Positions 1 to 11,807 of a stretch of 64,000 bases of DNA are shown here, piece after piece. The stretch comes from Macrothele yani. Taxonomy: Eukaryota > Arthropoda > Arachnida > Araneae > Macrothelidae. The first letter of the stretch is position 1; every line of letters begins with the position of its first letter. The notes below the pieces were generated by a model that was given only the letters and a program-made list of their open reading frames with translations, ran no database searches and was not told the DNA's origin. Where the stretch lies: positions 73,060,971-73,124,970 of the forward strand of contig CM077022.1 of the NCBI GenBank assembly GCA_039090855.1, given 5' to 3'. A program made the position numbers and the translations under genes.

Positions 1-896
1 ACGGAATTCAGCAGTGCTTAAGCGCCTAGCGCAACGAGAACATGCTAATTATGGACAGTTCTATTCCCTTCCCCCTATCATCCCTAATAATTGAGAGCGC
101 ATACTGTAGTTTCAAATATTCTGTGTATGAGCTAGTTTTCACGCTGTTCGTTATGTTTTTATTTTAGAAATTACTAACCCTTTCGAACTGTAGGTTGCAG
201 AAACGTTTATGCTTTGGTTTTTTCCATTTGTCCGTACGATAATTCACGTAAAAGGGGTTGGATTTTGGCGAAATTTTAGTATGCTGTTAGGTACAACCTA
301 GGAACCTACCCTGTTGAAAATGGTCGAAATTAAATTCAAAGGCATAGATATAAGAGCAGTATTCATTCTCCAAGCTTGAAGCCCTACGTCCACTCTCCAG
401 CTGGGTAAGTATGAAAGATTTGAGACTTGGAGGAGGAGACCCAGTACAAAGTTTTGCTTCCCTCAGGCACTAAGTGTTTGTTAACATTTCCTTTCCTCTG
501 GTTTGGAGCCCAGCTGTAAGAGGTGATGCTTTGTAACAGTCTTTTAGCACAAAACACTGTCTACTGATTGGCATACAGGTCATAAAACAGTAACTTCACT
601 AAGTGGTGTTTCCTTGTTTTGAATGAAGACTAAATCAATGCCAAAGCATTTGCAACCCAGGCTGCCTAAAGGACAAAGCTGGGGGAGCAGGAAAGAACAT
701 AGCAGTAAGACCCCTTTTTCTTTAATTACTTAAAATCTGGCCTATAGTAATTGGTCACATGTGTAGCCCCTTACTCAGGGGAAATTCTCAATTTTTAGTT
801 GTGTGGTTCCTGATCTTAGATATTTTTTTGGTTTTCATTTACTGTTTCAGTTGATTTACCCATTTTTTTCACACACCCCCCCCCCCCCCATTAAAT
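1..896. other. AT-rich sequence, no gene seen
   Basis: No reading frame with recognisable protein similarity and no repeat with clear ends. A poly-C run lies near 876-889, just upstream of the hAT-type coding region. Any 5' terminus of that transposon would lie here, but I could not identify a terminal repeat. Confidence 0.5.
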
Positions 897-3227
897 ATGG
901 GTAAGTGTACTTTTAGTGATCTTTGGCTAATAAATCCTAAATATGCTGGATGGATTAAAAAAGATGAAAGCAATTGCCATGTTGCAAAATGCATTTTTAT
1001 CCATTAAAATAATAGATGTTTCGAATATGGGGGATCCGCTTTAAGAAGCCACATGAAAGGAAAAAAAACATAGTATGTTGACAGAAAGCTGTAAAAATGT
1101 TCCACTAACTGTTGATAAATTGCTATGTGTATCAAGTGATGAACAAGTACAGCCTATTGCATCCACATCTAATCCTCTGCATATTCCTCTTGAAAAAAAT
1201 GCAACCATTAAAGCAGAAGCATTGTGGTGTTTAAAAGTGGTTAAATCCCATTACTCTTACAGGTCTTGTGCAGGTAATGATGTTTTATTCCGCCTAATGT
1301 TTTCTGACAGCAGAATTGCTGGAAACTTCAGCTGTGGCGAAAAAAAATGTTCCTACATTTGTTGCTTTGGTTTGGCACCTCACTTTAAATCAGTGTTGGT
1401 TCAGGAAGTCAAAACTGAAAATGAAAATTTTGTGATTTTGTTTGACGAAAGTTTAAACAAGTTTAGTCAGTCAAAACAAATGGATATACATGTTCGTTTA
1501 TGGGAAAAAGGAACAGTTTCAACCAGATATTTGTCATCAGTTTTTTTGGGTCATGCTAGTGCAGACATAATGATGGAAAAATTTCTTGAATGCATGGCGT
1601 GCCTCCCAATGTGTAACATTGTGCAGTTATCAATGGATGGACCCAATGTTAATTGGAAGTTTTTGATATGCTGCAATCAACACTTAGTGCTGACTCAAAT
1701 GTCCAACTCCTAAACACAGGGAGCTGTGGACTTCACATTGTAAACAATGCCTTTCGACATGGAGCCTCAGCAACAGGGTGGGAAATTCAAAAGTTGCTTT
1801 CATCATTATTTAGGCTTTTTAAAGATTCACCTGCAATGAGGGAAGATTTTTCTAAAATAATTTTAGCCAGTAAGATGCCATTAAAATTCTGCCCACACAG
1901 GTGGCTAGAAAATACTCCTGCCTGCGAGCGAGCATTAGAAATTTGGGCAGACATTGAAAATTATGTTAACCAAGTTGAAAAGAAGTGCATCAAGAATCCC
2001 CACACTGTATCATTTGATGCTATCAAAACTTTCACTAAAGATCCTTTTGTTTTGGCTAAACTACATTTCTTCAATTCAGTTTCAAAACAGCTGGTACCAT
2101 TTCTCAAGGCATATCAGTCAGATAAGCCAATGATGCCTTTTATGGCCACAGATCTTGAAAAGATGCTAAGAAATATGATGAATCGCTTTGTTAAAAGAAC
2201 TGTAATGGCAGAAGCTAACTCTGCCTTAAAGCTGTTACAAGTAGACCTTACAGATGCATCTCAGTGTTGTCACTATAAAGAAATTGATGTTGGGTTTCAA
2301 ACAGAGAAGGTATTGAAAGAATTAAGTGCTAAGAACATTAGTGAACGCAAACTTATGGAGTTTAGAATGGAATGCCGAATATTTTTGCAAAAGCTAGTTG
2401 TGAAGCTATTGGAAAAAAATCCACTTAAGTACTCCCTTGTTCGCCACATGAAGTGTTTAGATCCTCGGTTGATGTCAAAAAATAGTGAGACTTGTATTAA
2501 GAATCTAACATCCATTCTCACACTTCTTGTTGATGCTCATAGAATACAACCAGAATTATGTGATGGTGTAATATGGCAGTTTAAGGAATTTGTGACCAGT
2601 GTTGCAGCAGTAAAATCTTCATTCATAAACTTTGATCCAGAAGATAAACAACAAAGAGTAGACACATTATTGTATGAGTACATGTCTTCTACTAAAGCTT
2701 TTAGTGAACTGTGGAAAGTTGTGAAACTTCTTTTACTGTTGTCACATGGGCAAGCTTCTGTTGAGAGGGGTTTTTCAGTCAATAAGGAGCTCATTGTAGA
2801 AAACATGAGAGAGGAGTCAATTGTAGCACAGAGAATTATTTATGATCATATATCCTATGTAGGTGGTATTGATAAGGTAAATATCTCAAAATCCCTTCTG
2901 TTATCAGTTGGAGCTGCAAGGCAAAAATACATACATTATTTGGATGATAAGTCCAAAGAAAAGGAAAAAGCAGCCATATGTGGAAAAAGGAAAGCTATTT
3001 TAGATGAAATTGATAGCATAGAAAAGAAAAGGAAACTCATTGAAGGAGAAGTCAAAGAATTACTTAACTCTGCTGATGATTTAGCTTTAAAAGCTGAAAC
3101 TACAAATAACATTACATACATTGTAAAATCTAATAGCTTTAGAAAAACTGCTCATGAGAAAAGAGCAGTACTTAAAAAAATGGATATGGAACTTGAAACC
3201 AAAGTCAGCAATCTTAAATCTGTATAA
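897..3227 (+). pseudogene. BED-finger hAT-type transposase gene, frameshifted
   Basis: A decayed but nearly full-length transposase of the hAT type, or a gene domesticated from one. The proposed start is the ATG at 897, opening with MGKCTFSDLWL. A zinc-finger-like N-terminus follows, with a Cys pair and the later motif ALRSHMKGKK. The catalytic core holds an acidic motif FDESLN (about 1438-1455) and SMDGPNVN (about 1632-1655). The C-terminal dimerisation region contains SHGQASVERGFSVNKE (about 2740-2790) and ends in a Lys/Glu-rich coiled-coil-like tail. Breaks: an in-frame TAA at 1005-1007 with compensating shifts around 1001-1035, one extra A in the A-run near 1065, and one lost base near 1656 where the frame changes between VNW and VFDMLQ. 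After 1656 the frame is open for over 500 codons. Similar multicopy hAT proteins are common in arthropods and other animals (recognised from memory). I could not find the transposon's terminal repeats. It is on the plus strand with no neighbouring gene. Confidence 0.8.
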
Positions 3228-6200
3228 CCATCCATTGATACTCCATATTTGTGGTATCTTCCAAGCATATAGAGAATTAATACTAAAACATAAAATTTTT
3301 ATATTTGTACAATTTACAATAGAAATGAACTTTTTTTTTTCTTTGAAGCATGTTGAACTTCAAACCAGTTTTGATCTTATATCTTCATAATTATTTAGTG
3401 TTTTTCATATGAAGTTCATGTAAATAGACTAATGAACTCTTCTGTTCCAAAAACTTATAACTTTCTGCAACTAACTTCCACAATTGGGCTTCTTATTGGA
3501 CTAAAACTTTGGTAAGTAATATAAAACCTTATATATACTTGTACAGTAAATACTCATGGGCTCCTAAAACATATTTTTGCTGTACATTTTACTATGAATT
3601 TGTGGCCAAAACAATTCAATCAATTGTCTTTAATGCATTGATCAGATTTTGGTTTATATAACTGACAAACTTCAATTTTTTTAAAAAAAGCTTTTAAAAA
3701 CTTAATTCATATAATTGTCTTATGTTTTGGGAGTTGAACCAAAAGTGGTTATTCTGATTCTGGTTATGATTGAAGCTTAACTGGAGGTAGAGATTCCTTA
3801 TGCTCATCATTTTTCATTTATGTAAAATACTTAAGAATATCCTAATTTATACCAATAAAAAACTGAAATTGTTTTATGTTTAAGGTTTTTATAAATAGTT
3901 TAGCTAGTTCCACATTTTGGGGTAGCACTTCATAAATTTAGTTTAGCAGTGATTTTGATTTAAAAAAATAAAAGTAAATTGAGGCAATCTTGTTTGATAT
4001 GAAAAATAATTTTTGGAAAGTAATATGAGGCAAGTGTACTGGTAGACATAAAGGTGGTTAGATTCTTTTGGGTTGGGTGGTGGGCCAGGACTTTCTGACT
4101 TCTATGATGAAACTTATTTGAAATTTGTTGCCATGTTCCTAAAATTACACTTTCTGTTTTAAACTCTATTGGTTCACCTTTCTATGATCGTCCACTCCCG
4201 AATCATTTCTTGAGGTGCATAGTGATTCCGTGGCTTATGCTTTTTGATTTAACATAACTGTACTACAATTGGATGAAATTTTCCTCAAGTCTGGAACATA
4301 TTCTGTCTAGTAATTAAGATTTTCATTGCCTTCAAAAGTCACATCCCAATATGCATCCACCAGTGGCAGTCATTGAGAATGTTAAAAAGAAAAAAAAATC
4401 ATTCCCATGTATGGAAACACTTTTTATCAGAGCTAGAATCCACCTGTGGGCATAACAGGCACATGCCCCATTTCAAAAAAAAAGGGGGGGGGGTGAGTAA
4501 GTAGATAAGTGCTTTGCTTTGTCTCACGTTTCTTGTTTTCAGACATCACACTTTTTCACTTATGGATTTGCAACTCCACGTTTTGTCTTACATTGGCCCG
4601 AACTTTTCAGTGATCCACACAGCAGTACTTCAGAACTGCTGTTTGTGATGTACTCTGACAGGCAAGCACCCCATCTCCCCCTTATGGGTCCTCCATGTTT
4701 TACCACCGTGTTTTTTTTTTTTGGAGGAAATAAATCTCAGAGATTTTTTTACCAGTCGTCTGTTAGACGTGCGCCCTCCCCATTCTTAAATTCTGAATCT
4801 GCCCTCACTTTATTTTATAATAATTTCAGTTGTTATCAATAATAGTCTGATTACATGGAAGATAGTGCAGAATAGTGATGCAGCTAAAATGACTGATTGA
4901 ATTAATCATTTTCTGATTGAGGGAAAGGATTTTCTGAATAGCCTTGTGGTAATTGCATCATGATTCAATTTAGCATTATTGGGTAATTCGCCAATTAAAA
5001 ACATTAAAAAGAAATGTAATGGGTAAAAAAGCACACTCATCCATTTGCATCTTTCATCATTTTTATTACTTAAAACTGAAATTGCTTTTAAAAACTAATT
5101 TGAGCATGATACTGTAAAGCGTAGTAATCATCCTGGAATTTTTTGTATATGGCCTGGAAAAGGCCTTGAATTTTTTCCCCCAAAAGAGTACGAACCCTGC
5201 ACAAAGTAATAACATTATTTGAATATGGTTGCCTGCAATTGGGAATATTGTAGTTCAATTTGGATTTTTTTACCCCCAGTACCCTTTTAGGACCTGGAGT
5301 TTTCTGGATAAAGTTTTTTTTTTTTTTCCGAAAATTTTGGAACACCATGCCTAACATTAAAATAAAAACTAATAAAACTTAGGTGCTCAAAAACATCAGG
5401 GTTTTATTGGTCCTGCGTGACTGTCTTAAAGTATCCTGAAGTGATATCTGTAATAATAAATATTTAGATATAATTGCAAATGATGAATTTGTCACAAAAG
5501 AAAATTAGAATTTTTTTTTTTTTTTTTTTAAGGATTTCTGACAAAAATTACATGCAACCCTGATAGTGTGTGGGTGTCATGTCATGACTTGGCACTCTTG
5601 ATGCGCGGGAAAATGATAAATGTTGCTGTTCTTTTAAGTTAGGCTTACGGTCTACCCATTACTTACGATGTCAGCCGCTGATGCCAAGCATGGCTCCGGA
5701 CAGGATTAGTGGTGGCTGTATAGATAGATGCATCTTATTTTTCGTTATGAAACAATAAAATAAATATCAGGAAAATGAACATCCTGTAGAATTTCTGAAA
5801 CTAGAATACATGTTGCTAGAAATACTCTGCTAGTGTAGATAGCAAAAAAAAAAGGCCTCAGTGTTCCTTTCTTTGAAAAGGGAAAATTGTTTTTGACAGT
5901 AAAAATCTTAAATAAAAGCATATTATTCCTCTTAATTTTCGTTTACAGATAATTCTTGTTTGAAACTGCCTGAATAATTGAGCACCCTGGATTTTAATTT
6001 CATTATTTAGGACATCAAAACTGGGGATTATCAGTCTTGGCATTACTTTAAAATTTGTTCTAGAACACTTTTTTTTTTTTTTTTTTTTTTGCATTTCAGA
6101 TACCAATAACCTAGATAAAAGGTTTCATGCTGTATTTATATAAATGTGATTTCTTTGGGGGAAGTTTATTGGAATGGTTTGTCTGTTGTCATTAGTGTGT

Positions 6201-6845
6201 GATTTTCTTAAAAATGGCCAGGCAATTACTCCCAGCAACACAAAACTACATTTTAGATAAAAATGGAATAATTCCAAGTGATTCTCATTAGAAAAGTGCT
6301 GCTTTATAATTGCCATCAGTGAACTTGGGGTGTTTTGAAGTGAGGGCCTGAGAATGACAAATGCACATGCAATAACAGTAAGTACAGAATTCATATTGGT
6401 GGCTATGGAGAAAAAAAAAACTTGCAGTTGGACCATAGATAATTTGAAAGAAACTGTATGGGTTTGTTTACTTTAAGTTTCTCTCCTACTAAGTGAAAAA
6501 ACAACAACAAAAAAAACGTGTGTTGCGATGTTTTACACTTAACTGAAATTGAATTCAAGAAAGGGGATTTTATAGCATTGCAATCTAAAGTAAAAATGCT
6601 CAGATTTAAAAATCAAAGTTTTCATTTTAAAAGTTCAGAAGCAGTTTGGAGGATGGGTATGTTACAGAAATAATTCTTAAAAAGTAAATTAGATGATTTG
6701 TGCACTTTGTTTCACTGTTTTGGCTTGTATGCCGAGCAGTGATCTTATTCTTTATTTTCTTCTATGCTTTTTAAACTGCTTAATGTATTTGAGAGGATAA
6801 ATACAGTACATAATTGTTGACCTTTTTGTTTTTTACTGCTTTTTA
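3228..6845. other. AT-rich sequence without recognisable gene
   Basis: Long AT-rich stretch with many homopolymer runs (for example near 5311-5328, 5510-5530 and 6068-6090). Short open frames occur, but none shows composition or motifs of a real protein. The 3' terminus of the hAT-type element may lie in the first few hundred bases, but no inverted repeat was found. Confidence 0.5.
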
Positions 6846-9055
6846 GAGATTGAATAACAGACTGAAAATCATCAGAGGCCTGGAGTTTCTGGGTTTGATC
6901 GCCAACTGCTGTTGACATCTAAGACCTTATTAAATAGAATGAGAGGGCCTGGGGCCACTGGGATCATGATTGCAATCTGGTGTACAGTTTCTCATCCTCC
7001 TTATTGCTCTTTGTGAAAATTGTGTGATGTAGGACAATGAAAATTTTGGAACACTGTGATTGGATGTTTGTGATGACTTGTAACATATAAGGTCTCTTGC
7101 TTGTTGTGTTAGTGGACAACTGTTGTTTAGCATCACATAGATTTTCCTGCTAATCAAGTTGTTCATATATGAATTGTTTACTGTTTGTAAATTGCTTTAA
7201 TGTGGCATGTGTGTTTTTACTAATCATGTTGCACAACTGTACTTTGTACAGCTTATTTTTGAAGTTTGCCTTGATTTTATATGGGTATTGTAATTCAGTT
7301 TTGAAAATCCAAATTGTTTGGAAGTTTTTATGAAAACTTCTTTTGTTGGTAACTTTTCCCTCCTTTCCAAACTTCGTTTTTCCTTCGATGAACATTGCCA
7401 TTTTCATAAGCATGTAAATTTAGTGAGATTGTATTAGCTACATATCCTTTAATGTTATACTGATCTAGTGTGTATTGTATATGTGTAAGGTATGGAAAGT
7501 ATTTCACAGTTTTTGTCATATTTATACATACTCACCATATGTATATATTTTTGCTGTTGAATCATAAGCTATCTACATGCATTTATTTTGTTTAATATGG
7601 TTCTACTACTAAGCACATCCATTAGTTTTGAGATTGTTAGTTACTTTGCATGATATGCATGCATCTTAAAATGTTGATACAAAATAGGTAAACACCCACC
7701 ATGGCAAACTGTACTCCTACTTTATTGCTAGTTAAGTTTCTATTTACTTTAATTATCATTTAGTATCTGTAAAAGTTTGTTTCAAGAAGAGGCTTTTTTT
7801 CATTAATAATATGACACTAGATTTTTCCCAACTCTTTAACAGTTTCTTTAAAAAATATTAGTACGGTGTATTAAATTTCTCACATAACAGTAAATCAAGT
7901 TTTGTTTTTAAAGCAGGCTATAAAGAACTTTCTACTAATAAATGCAATAAACAGTGCCAAATTTTCTCATTAAATATGAAGCTAACACATAGCTCTATTA
8001 GTGTGAGTAAAATTGTACAATTTTAATAACTTCAAACTGGTATAAACCCAATGCACATACATATATATGCAAGTATTTATGACAATCTTATTTTGATTTT
8101 TGTGGAAATCTGTGTGTTCTGTTGAGATTTAGTTTTTCCTTTTTTAAATATCTGCTTATGGATAGCTTTGTATGTGATCATCATTTGATTCCAGTCACTA
8201 ATACAGATAGTAAAAAATCTAATATTGTAAAGTATGTGAAATAATCCAACATGATGTAAAATGCATCATAGTGTGAACAATAGTTTACATTAAAAAATTG
8301 AAGAAAAATATATTTATGCACTTTATTCTAGGAACTGATAAATATTGTTACATGCATATATGTGGTGTCTTATTTCAATATTTGAAAAAAAAATCTGTTG
8401 AGTATCAAATGATTCATTTGTAAAATTTTGTATGTAAAATGGTTGTGGAAATTTTGTATATATTATATACCACTACTATTATTATGCTAAAAAGATAATA
8501 CACCATAGCTGTTGTTATGTGTGGGGGAAACTTCAGCTAATACATACCATAAATGTATATAGTGACACTTGAGTGGATTGTGTCTTGATTTGTTAATAGT
8601 ACATATTGTATTAGTTCATCTCGTTTGTTGCATTTAAAATAAGCATATATATTTTTTTCTCTCTATGCACCGTAAAGAATTTTAGAGTACACATTTTATA
8701 GTATATATGTGTATGTGAACATATGTATATATACTGTACATCAACATTAAAAACTTTTAACTTACCTAAACTGTATTTATTTTCTAAGAGTAATTAGCAA
8801 TAAAGATATGGTTTATTAGATCTTGACCACAAACTAAGATTGCTAAGTTATAGTTTTGTTTGTTTAAAAGAGGAAAAGAAAGAAAACATGGAAAAAGCCT
8901 TTTCTGTAAGGTGTGCCTTTTTTATTTTTGACTTTTTGTGTGTGTCTGTGTGTGTGTGTGTCTTTGTTAATATGTAAGAAAATTTTTCTGTGAGAAGGTA
9001 GTTGTATATATTTATGATAATAAATTAAAACAATCATTCCCCATCCAGGCACTGC
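6846..9055 (+). other. Candidate terminal exon and long 3' UTR
   Basis: A pyrimidine-rich tract ending in TTTTTAG at about 6846 looks like a splice acceptor. It is followed by a locally GC-richer stretch with one 23-codon open frame (ending EFLGLIANCC, then TGA near 6915). After this comes about 2.1 kb of AT-rich sequence with many TGTAAATA/TGTATATA-type motifs, as in long animal 3' UTRs. An AATAAA at 9019-9024 is followed by a GU-rich stretch (about 9050-9100) that fits a poly(A) site. I do not recognise the peptide. It may equally be intron or intergenic DNA; without transcript data this is only a suggestion. Confidence 0.2.
8937..8962. repeat. GT microsatellite
   Basis: Short interrupted (GT)n run within the candidate 3' UTR stretch. 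Confidence 0.85.
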
Positions 9056-9424
9056 TTGTTGTATTTCCTTGCATGTTGTTTATTATTTTGTTGTGTGAAA
9101 GGTGTGTTTTATGTTTCAGTATTAGCATCTACCTCCTGTGACTGTAGTAGAAAAGTTTTGTGCTCATTTCTGTGTTGAAAGTTCCTCCATTCCAGGCCTA
9201 AATATTTATTTTATATGTGTAATTTTAAAGTTACGCAACTGGTGATTTTGTTTGTCTTCTCACTGTTTGTTTTGACCGTATTGGGATATTTCAGTTGTCA
9301 AGAATTACAGTAAAATCTCAGATCTTCAGCAAACATTCTTACAGTGTCTTGCTGATTAATAGTATTGCAGTGGTACTGCAGTACACTGTGATCTTATAAT
9401 ATGCATATATATGGTGTAGTAATT

Positions 9425-9506
9425 CATGTGTATATAATAGTGTATTAGATTTGTGGATTAATACATTGTGATATGCATAAAAACCCATACACTATTATAT
9501 ACATGA
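9425..9506. repeat. Short inverted repeat around TATATAATAGTGTA
   Basis: Arms at 9425-9444 and 9489-9506 are reverse complements except for a 2-base difference, separated by about 44 bases. It could be the heart of a small AT-rich MITE; no target duplication was found. The surrounding 9.06-10.6 kb shows no gene. Confidence 0.5.
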
Positions 9507-10614
9507 AATGTAAAACACTATTATCCTTCTTCACTGCCAGGATACTGTATGTGACATAGCACCAGAATGATATTGAATCAACTGTTAAGCAAATCACAGA
9601 AATTTTTTAGACATATGATTTTGAGATATAGTACCTTGAATTTCGGCAGTGAGCCTGGGGTCATTCCATACATATAGGAGTCAGTAAGAGAATGAATCCT
9701 CACAATTTTTTAGGTAGAACACTGAATTAGCTTATAGGCATAAAATATAAAGTATTGGATTGTGTTTTTAACAATGTTCTCATATATGTATAAAAATAAC
9801 TATGCTCAGAAATTGCATTTGAACAATTACCAAAGTGTACAATATCACATTGTTCTCCTTGTATTCTGAATTGAAATGCTTTTTTCAAACATTTCTGACA
9901 TATGTCAGTAGTAATATATCACTAAATCACTGGACAAAAAATAGAGTTCCAACAAGAATTTGCCCACTGCAGCATATCCAGCTCGGTAAATAAAATTATT
10001 CCAATACTAGTCTTGTTAGCATGATTATTCAGTTGTGTATACATAATATGGTAGTGGGTACTGTGCTGTGGTTGCTTTATTTGAATGATTTTATTTGGGG
10101 AACTGGCAGTGTGCTGTAATGCAAAATGCCCGTGTAAGAATTCCATTTTTAAGCAGTTAGCATTCGAAAGAAAAATTCGGAGTGTAAATGATATTCCACA
10201 CTTATATATGATTTGAATGAAAACCAATACATTTCTGATGCCTTTGTATGACATTTCTTCATTGTTGAAACTTAATGTGATGGCATAAAATGCCCCCCCT
10301 CCTCCCCTTTTATATCAGTCAAATGTAGTCATCTCTAAATTGCTTGTATGTCAAGAGACAGTCAGAAATTCAAAAAGAATTAAATATCAGACCAAGAGAA
10401 ATGGATTTTAGGCCAGGTTGACTTCTGAAATGGGTTTGAGATCAGTTTCCCCATTATAATATTTCAAAAGGAAACTAACCATGGTTAGTTTTACAATAGC
10501 ATTGATGAAAACTAAATGGTAAATTAGTGTTTAATGTAGAACAAAAAGTAAACTGATGCATGTTGCACTTTTCCTTTAAATTTTCCATCACAGATGCAAT
10601 GACTAAGGGTAATA
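9507..10614. other. AT-rich sequence, nothing recognisable
   Basis: No supported coding region or repeat with defined ends between the small inverted repeat and the Tc1-like element. Confidence 0.5.
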
Positions 10615-11807
10615 CATGGTCAAGTCACATTGTGACCACCAGATAATATCCAGAGTAACCGCTGTGTGTAGCGTGGACAGCAGCTAGACTGGCTGGGAGC
10701 GACTCAGTAAGGTGCTGGAAGGTGTTCACAGGTGACTGCAGTGCATCTGACAGCTGCTGGAGGAAGCATGGTGGAGGATCCATAGAGCGAACAACACTAT
10801 CGAGGTGGTCCCACCGATGCTCAATTGGGTTTAAGTCTGGGGAATTAGGGGGCCAGAGAAATACTTTGAAGTCTTCGTCATGCTCTTCCCACCACTTTCG
10901 GACATTTCTAGCTGTGACACATTGCATTGTCATGCTGGAAGATCTCATCCGCCCCAGGGAAGACAATCAGCGTGTATGGGTGTACTTGGTCTGCAATGAT
11001 GGATTCGTAACGAATTCAGTCCATAGTGCCTTCCTCAGGTATGAGTGGACCCAGAGAATGCCACGAAAACATTCCCCAGACCATAACGCTTCCCCCACCA
11101 GTTTGTGTTCTTCCAGCAATGGTTGAAGAGTGTTTGTTCTCCGATGTTTCTCGCCTTATACACCAACGTCCGTCCGTTCAATGAAGCAGAAAACGTGACT
11201 CATCGGAGAAGGCAATCATTTGCTAAACAGCGGAGGTCCAATTCTGCTGTGCAGATGTAAGACTTTTCTGCCAGTGCACCTTCGTTAGTATAGGTGCAGT
11301 GACCATCTGTCTGCATCGGAGCCCCATAAGCAGCAGGGTTCGTTGAACTGTCGTTTTAGTTACACTTCCGGTAGCCCCCTGGTTCATTCAGCCAGTGAGT
11401 TGCTCCACTGTAGCATGCTGATCGGCCCTTGCGCACCTTCGCGGCCAACATTGACCTTTCACATCAATGACACATGGTGCTCCGCAGTTTCCACTTTGCT
11501 TTTTCGCAATGGTGCTATTTCTCCAATCACGATACACTTTAACCACAGCAGCACGCGAACAGTTCACAAACTGCACTGTTTTAGAAATACTGCCACCCTT
11601 GGCCCAAAAGCCGATATTCATCCCTTTTTGCAAATCTGATAAATCGCTCCTTTTATCCATGACGGCAACGAGTGATATGATTTCAGAATGCCTACAGCAC
11701 ACCTTATATGCCCTCCAAGTCGGCTCACAACACGTGCCTTTTTTCATTAGCTATGCGCTGTTGAGGTCAAAAGCAGGAGGTGGTCACAATAATGAGACTC
11801 GACTGTG
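10615..11807 (-). mobile_element. Tc1-like DNA transposon, copy 1 (defective)
   Basis: A complete-length Tc1/mariner-superfamily element of about 1.19 kb bounded by TA dinucleotides (10613-10614 and 11808-11809). Its imperfect terminal inverted repeats of about 28 bp begin CATGGTCAAGTCACAT on the left and CACAGTCGAGTCTCAT read inward from the right. The left repeat lacks a few bases. The transposase lies on the minus strand. Copy 2 of the same family is at 59251-60451. Relative to copy 2 this copy has a 15-base deletion near 10730 and a few extra bases near 11222-11235. Confidence 0.92.
10640..11660 (-). pseudogene. Tc1-like transposase, broken (copy 1)
   Basis: The start is the ATG at 11660, giving MDKRSDLSDLQKG, followed by a helix-turn-helix region (SISKTVQFVNCSRAAVVKVYRDW) that in this family binds the terminal repeats. 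The first catalytic Asp is in FSDESRF (about 11185-11205), the second in HDNAMCH (about 10910-10935), and the Glu in SPDLNPIEHRWD (about 10810-10845). It is inactive. An in-frame TGA follows FLLH where the family normally continues, and a frameshift separates HDNAMCHS from ARNVRKWWEEH. Because of that frameshift I cannot fix the exact Asp-Glu spacing. Both lesions also occur in the second copy. Confidence 0.85.

Noticed and set aside
10722..11126. A 134-codon plus-strand protein, also the plus-strand frames at 11343-11814 and 60046-60420
   Set aside because: Antisense shadows of the Tc1-like transposase.
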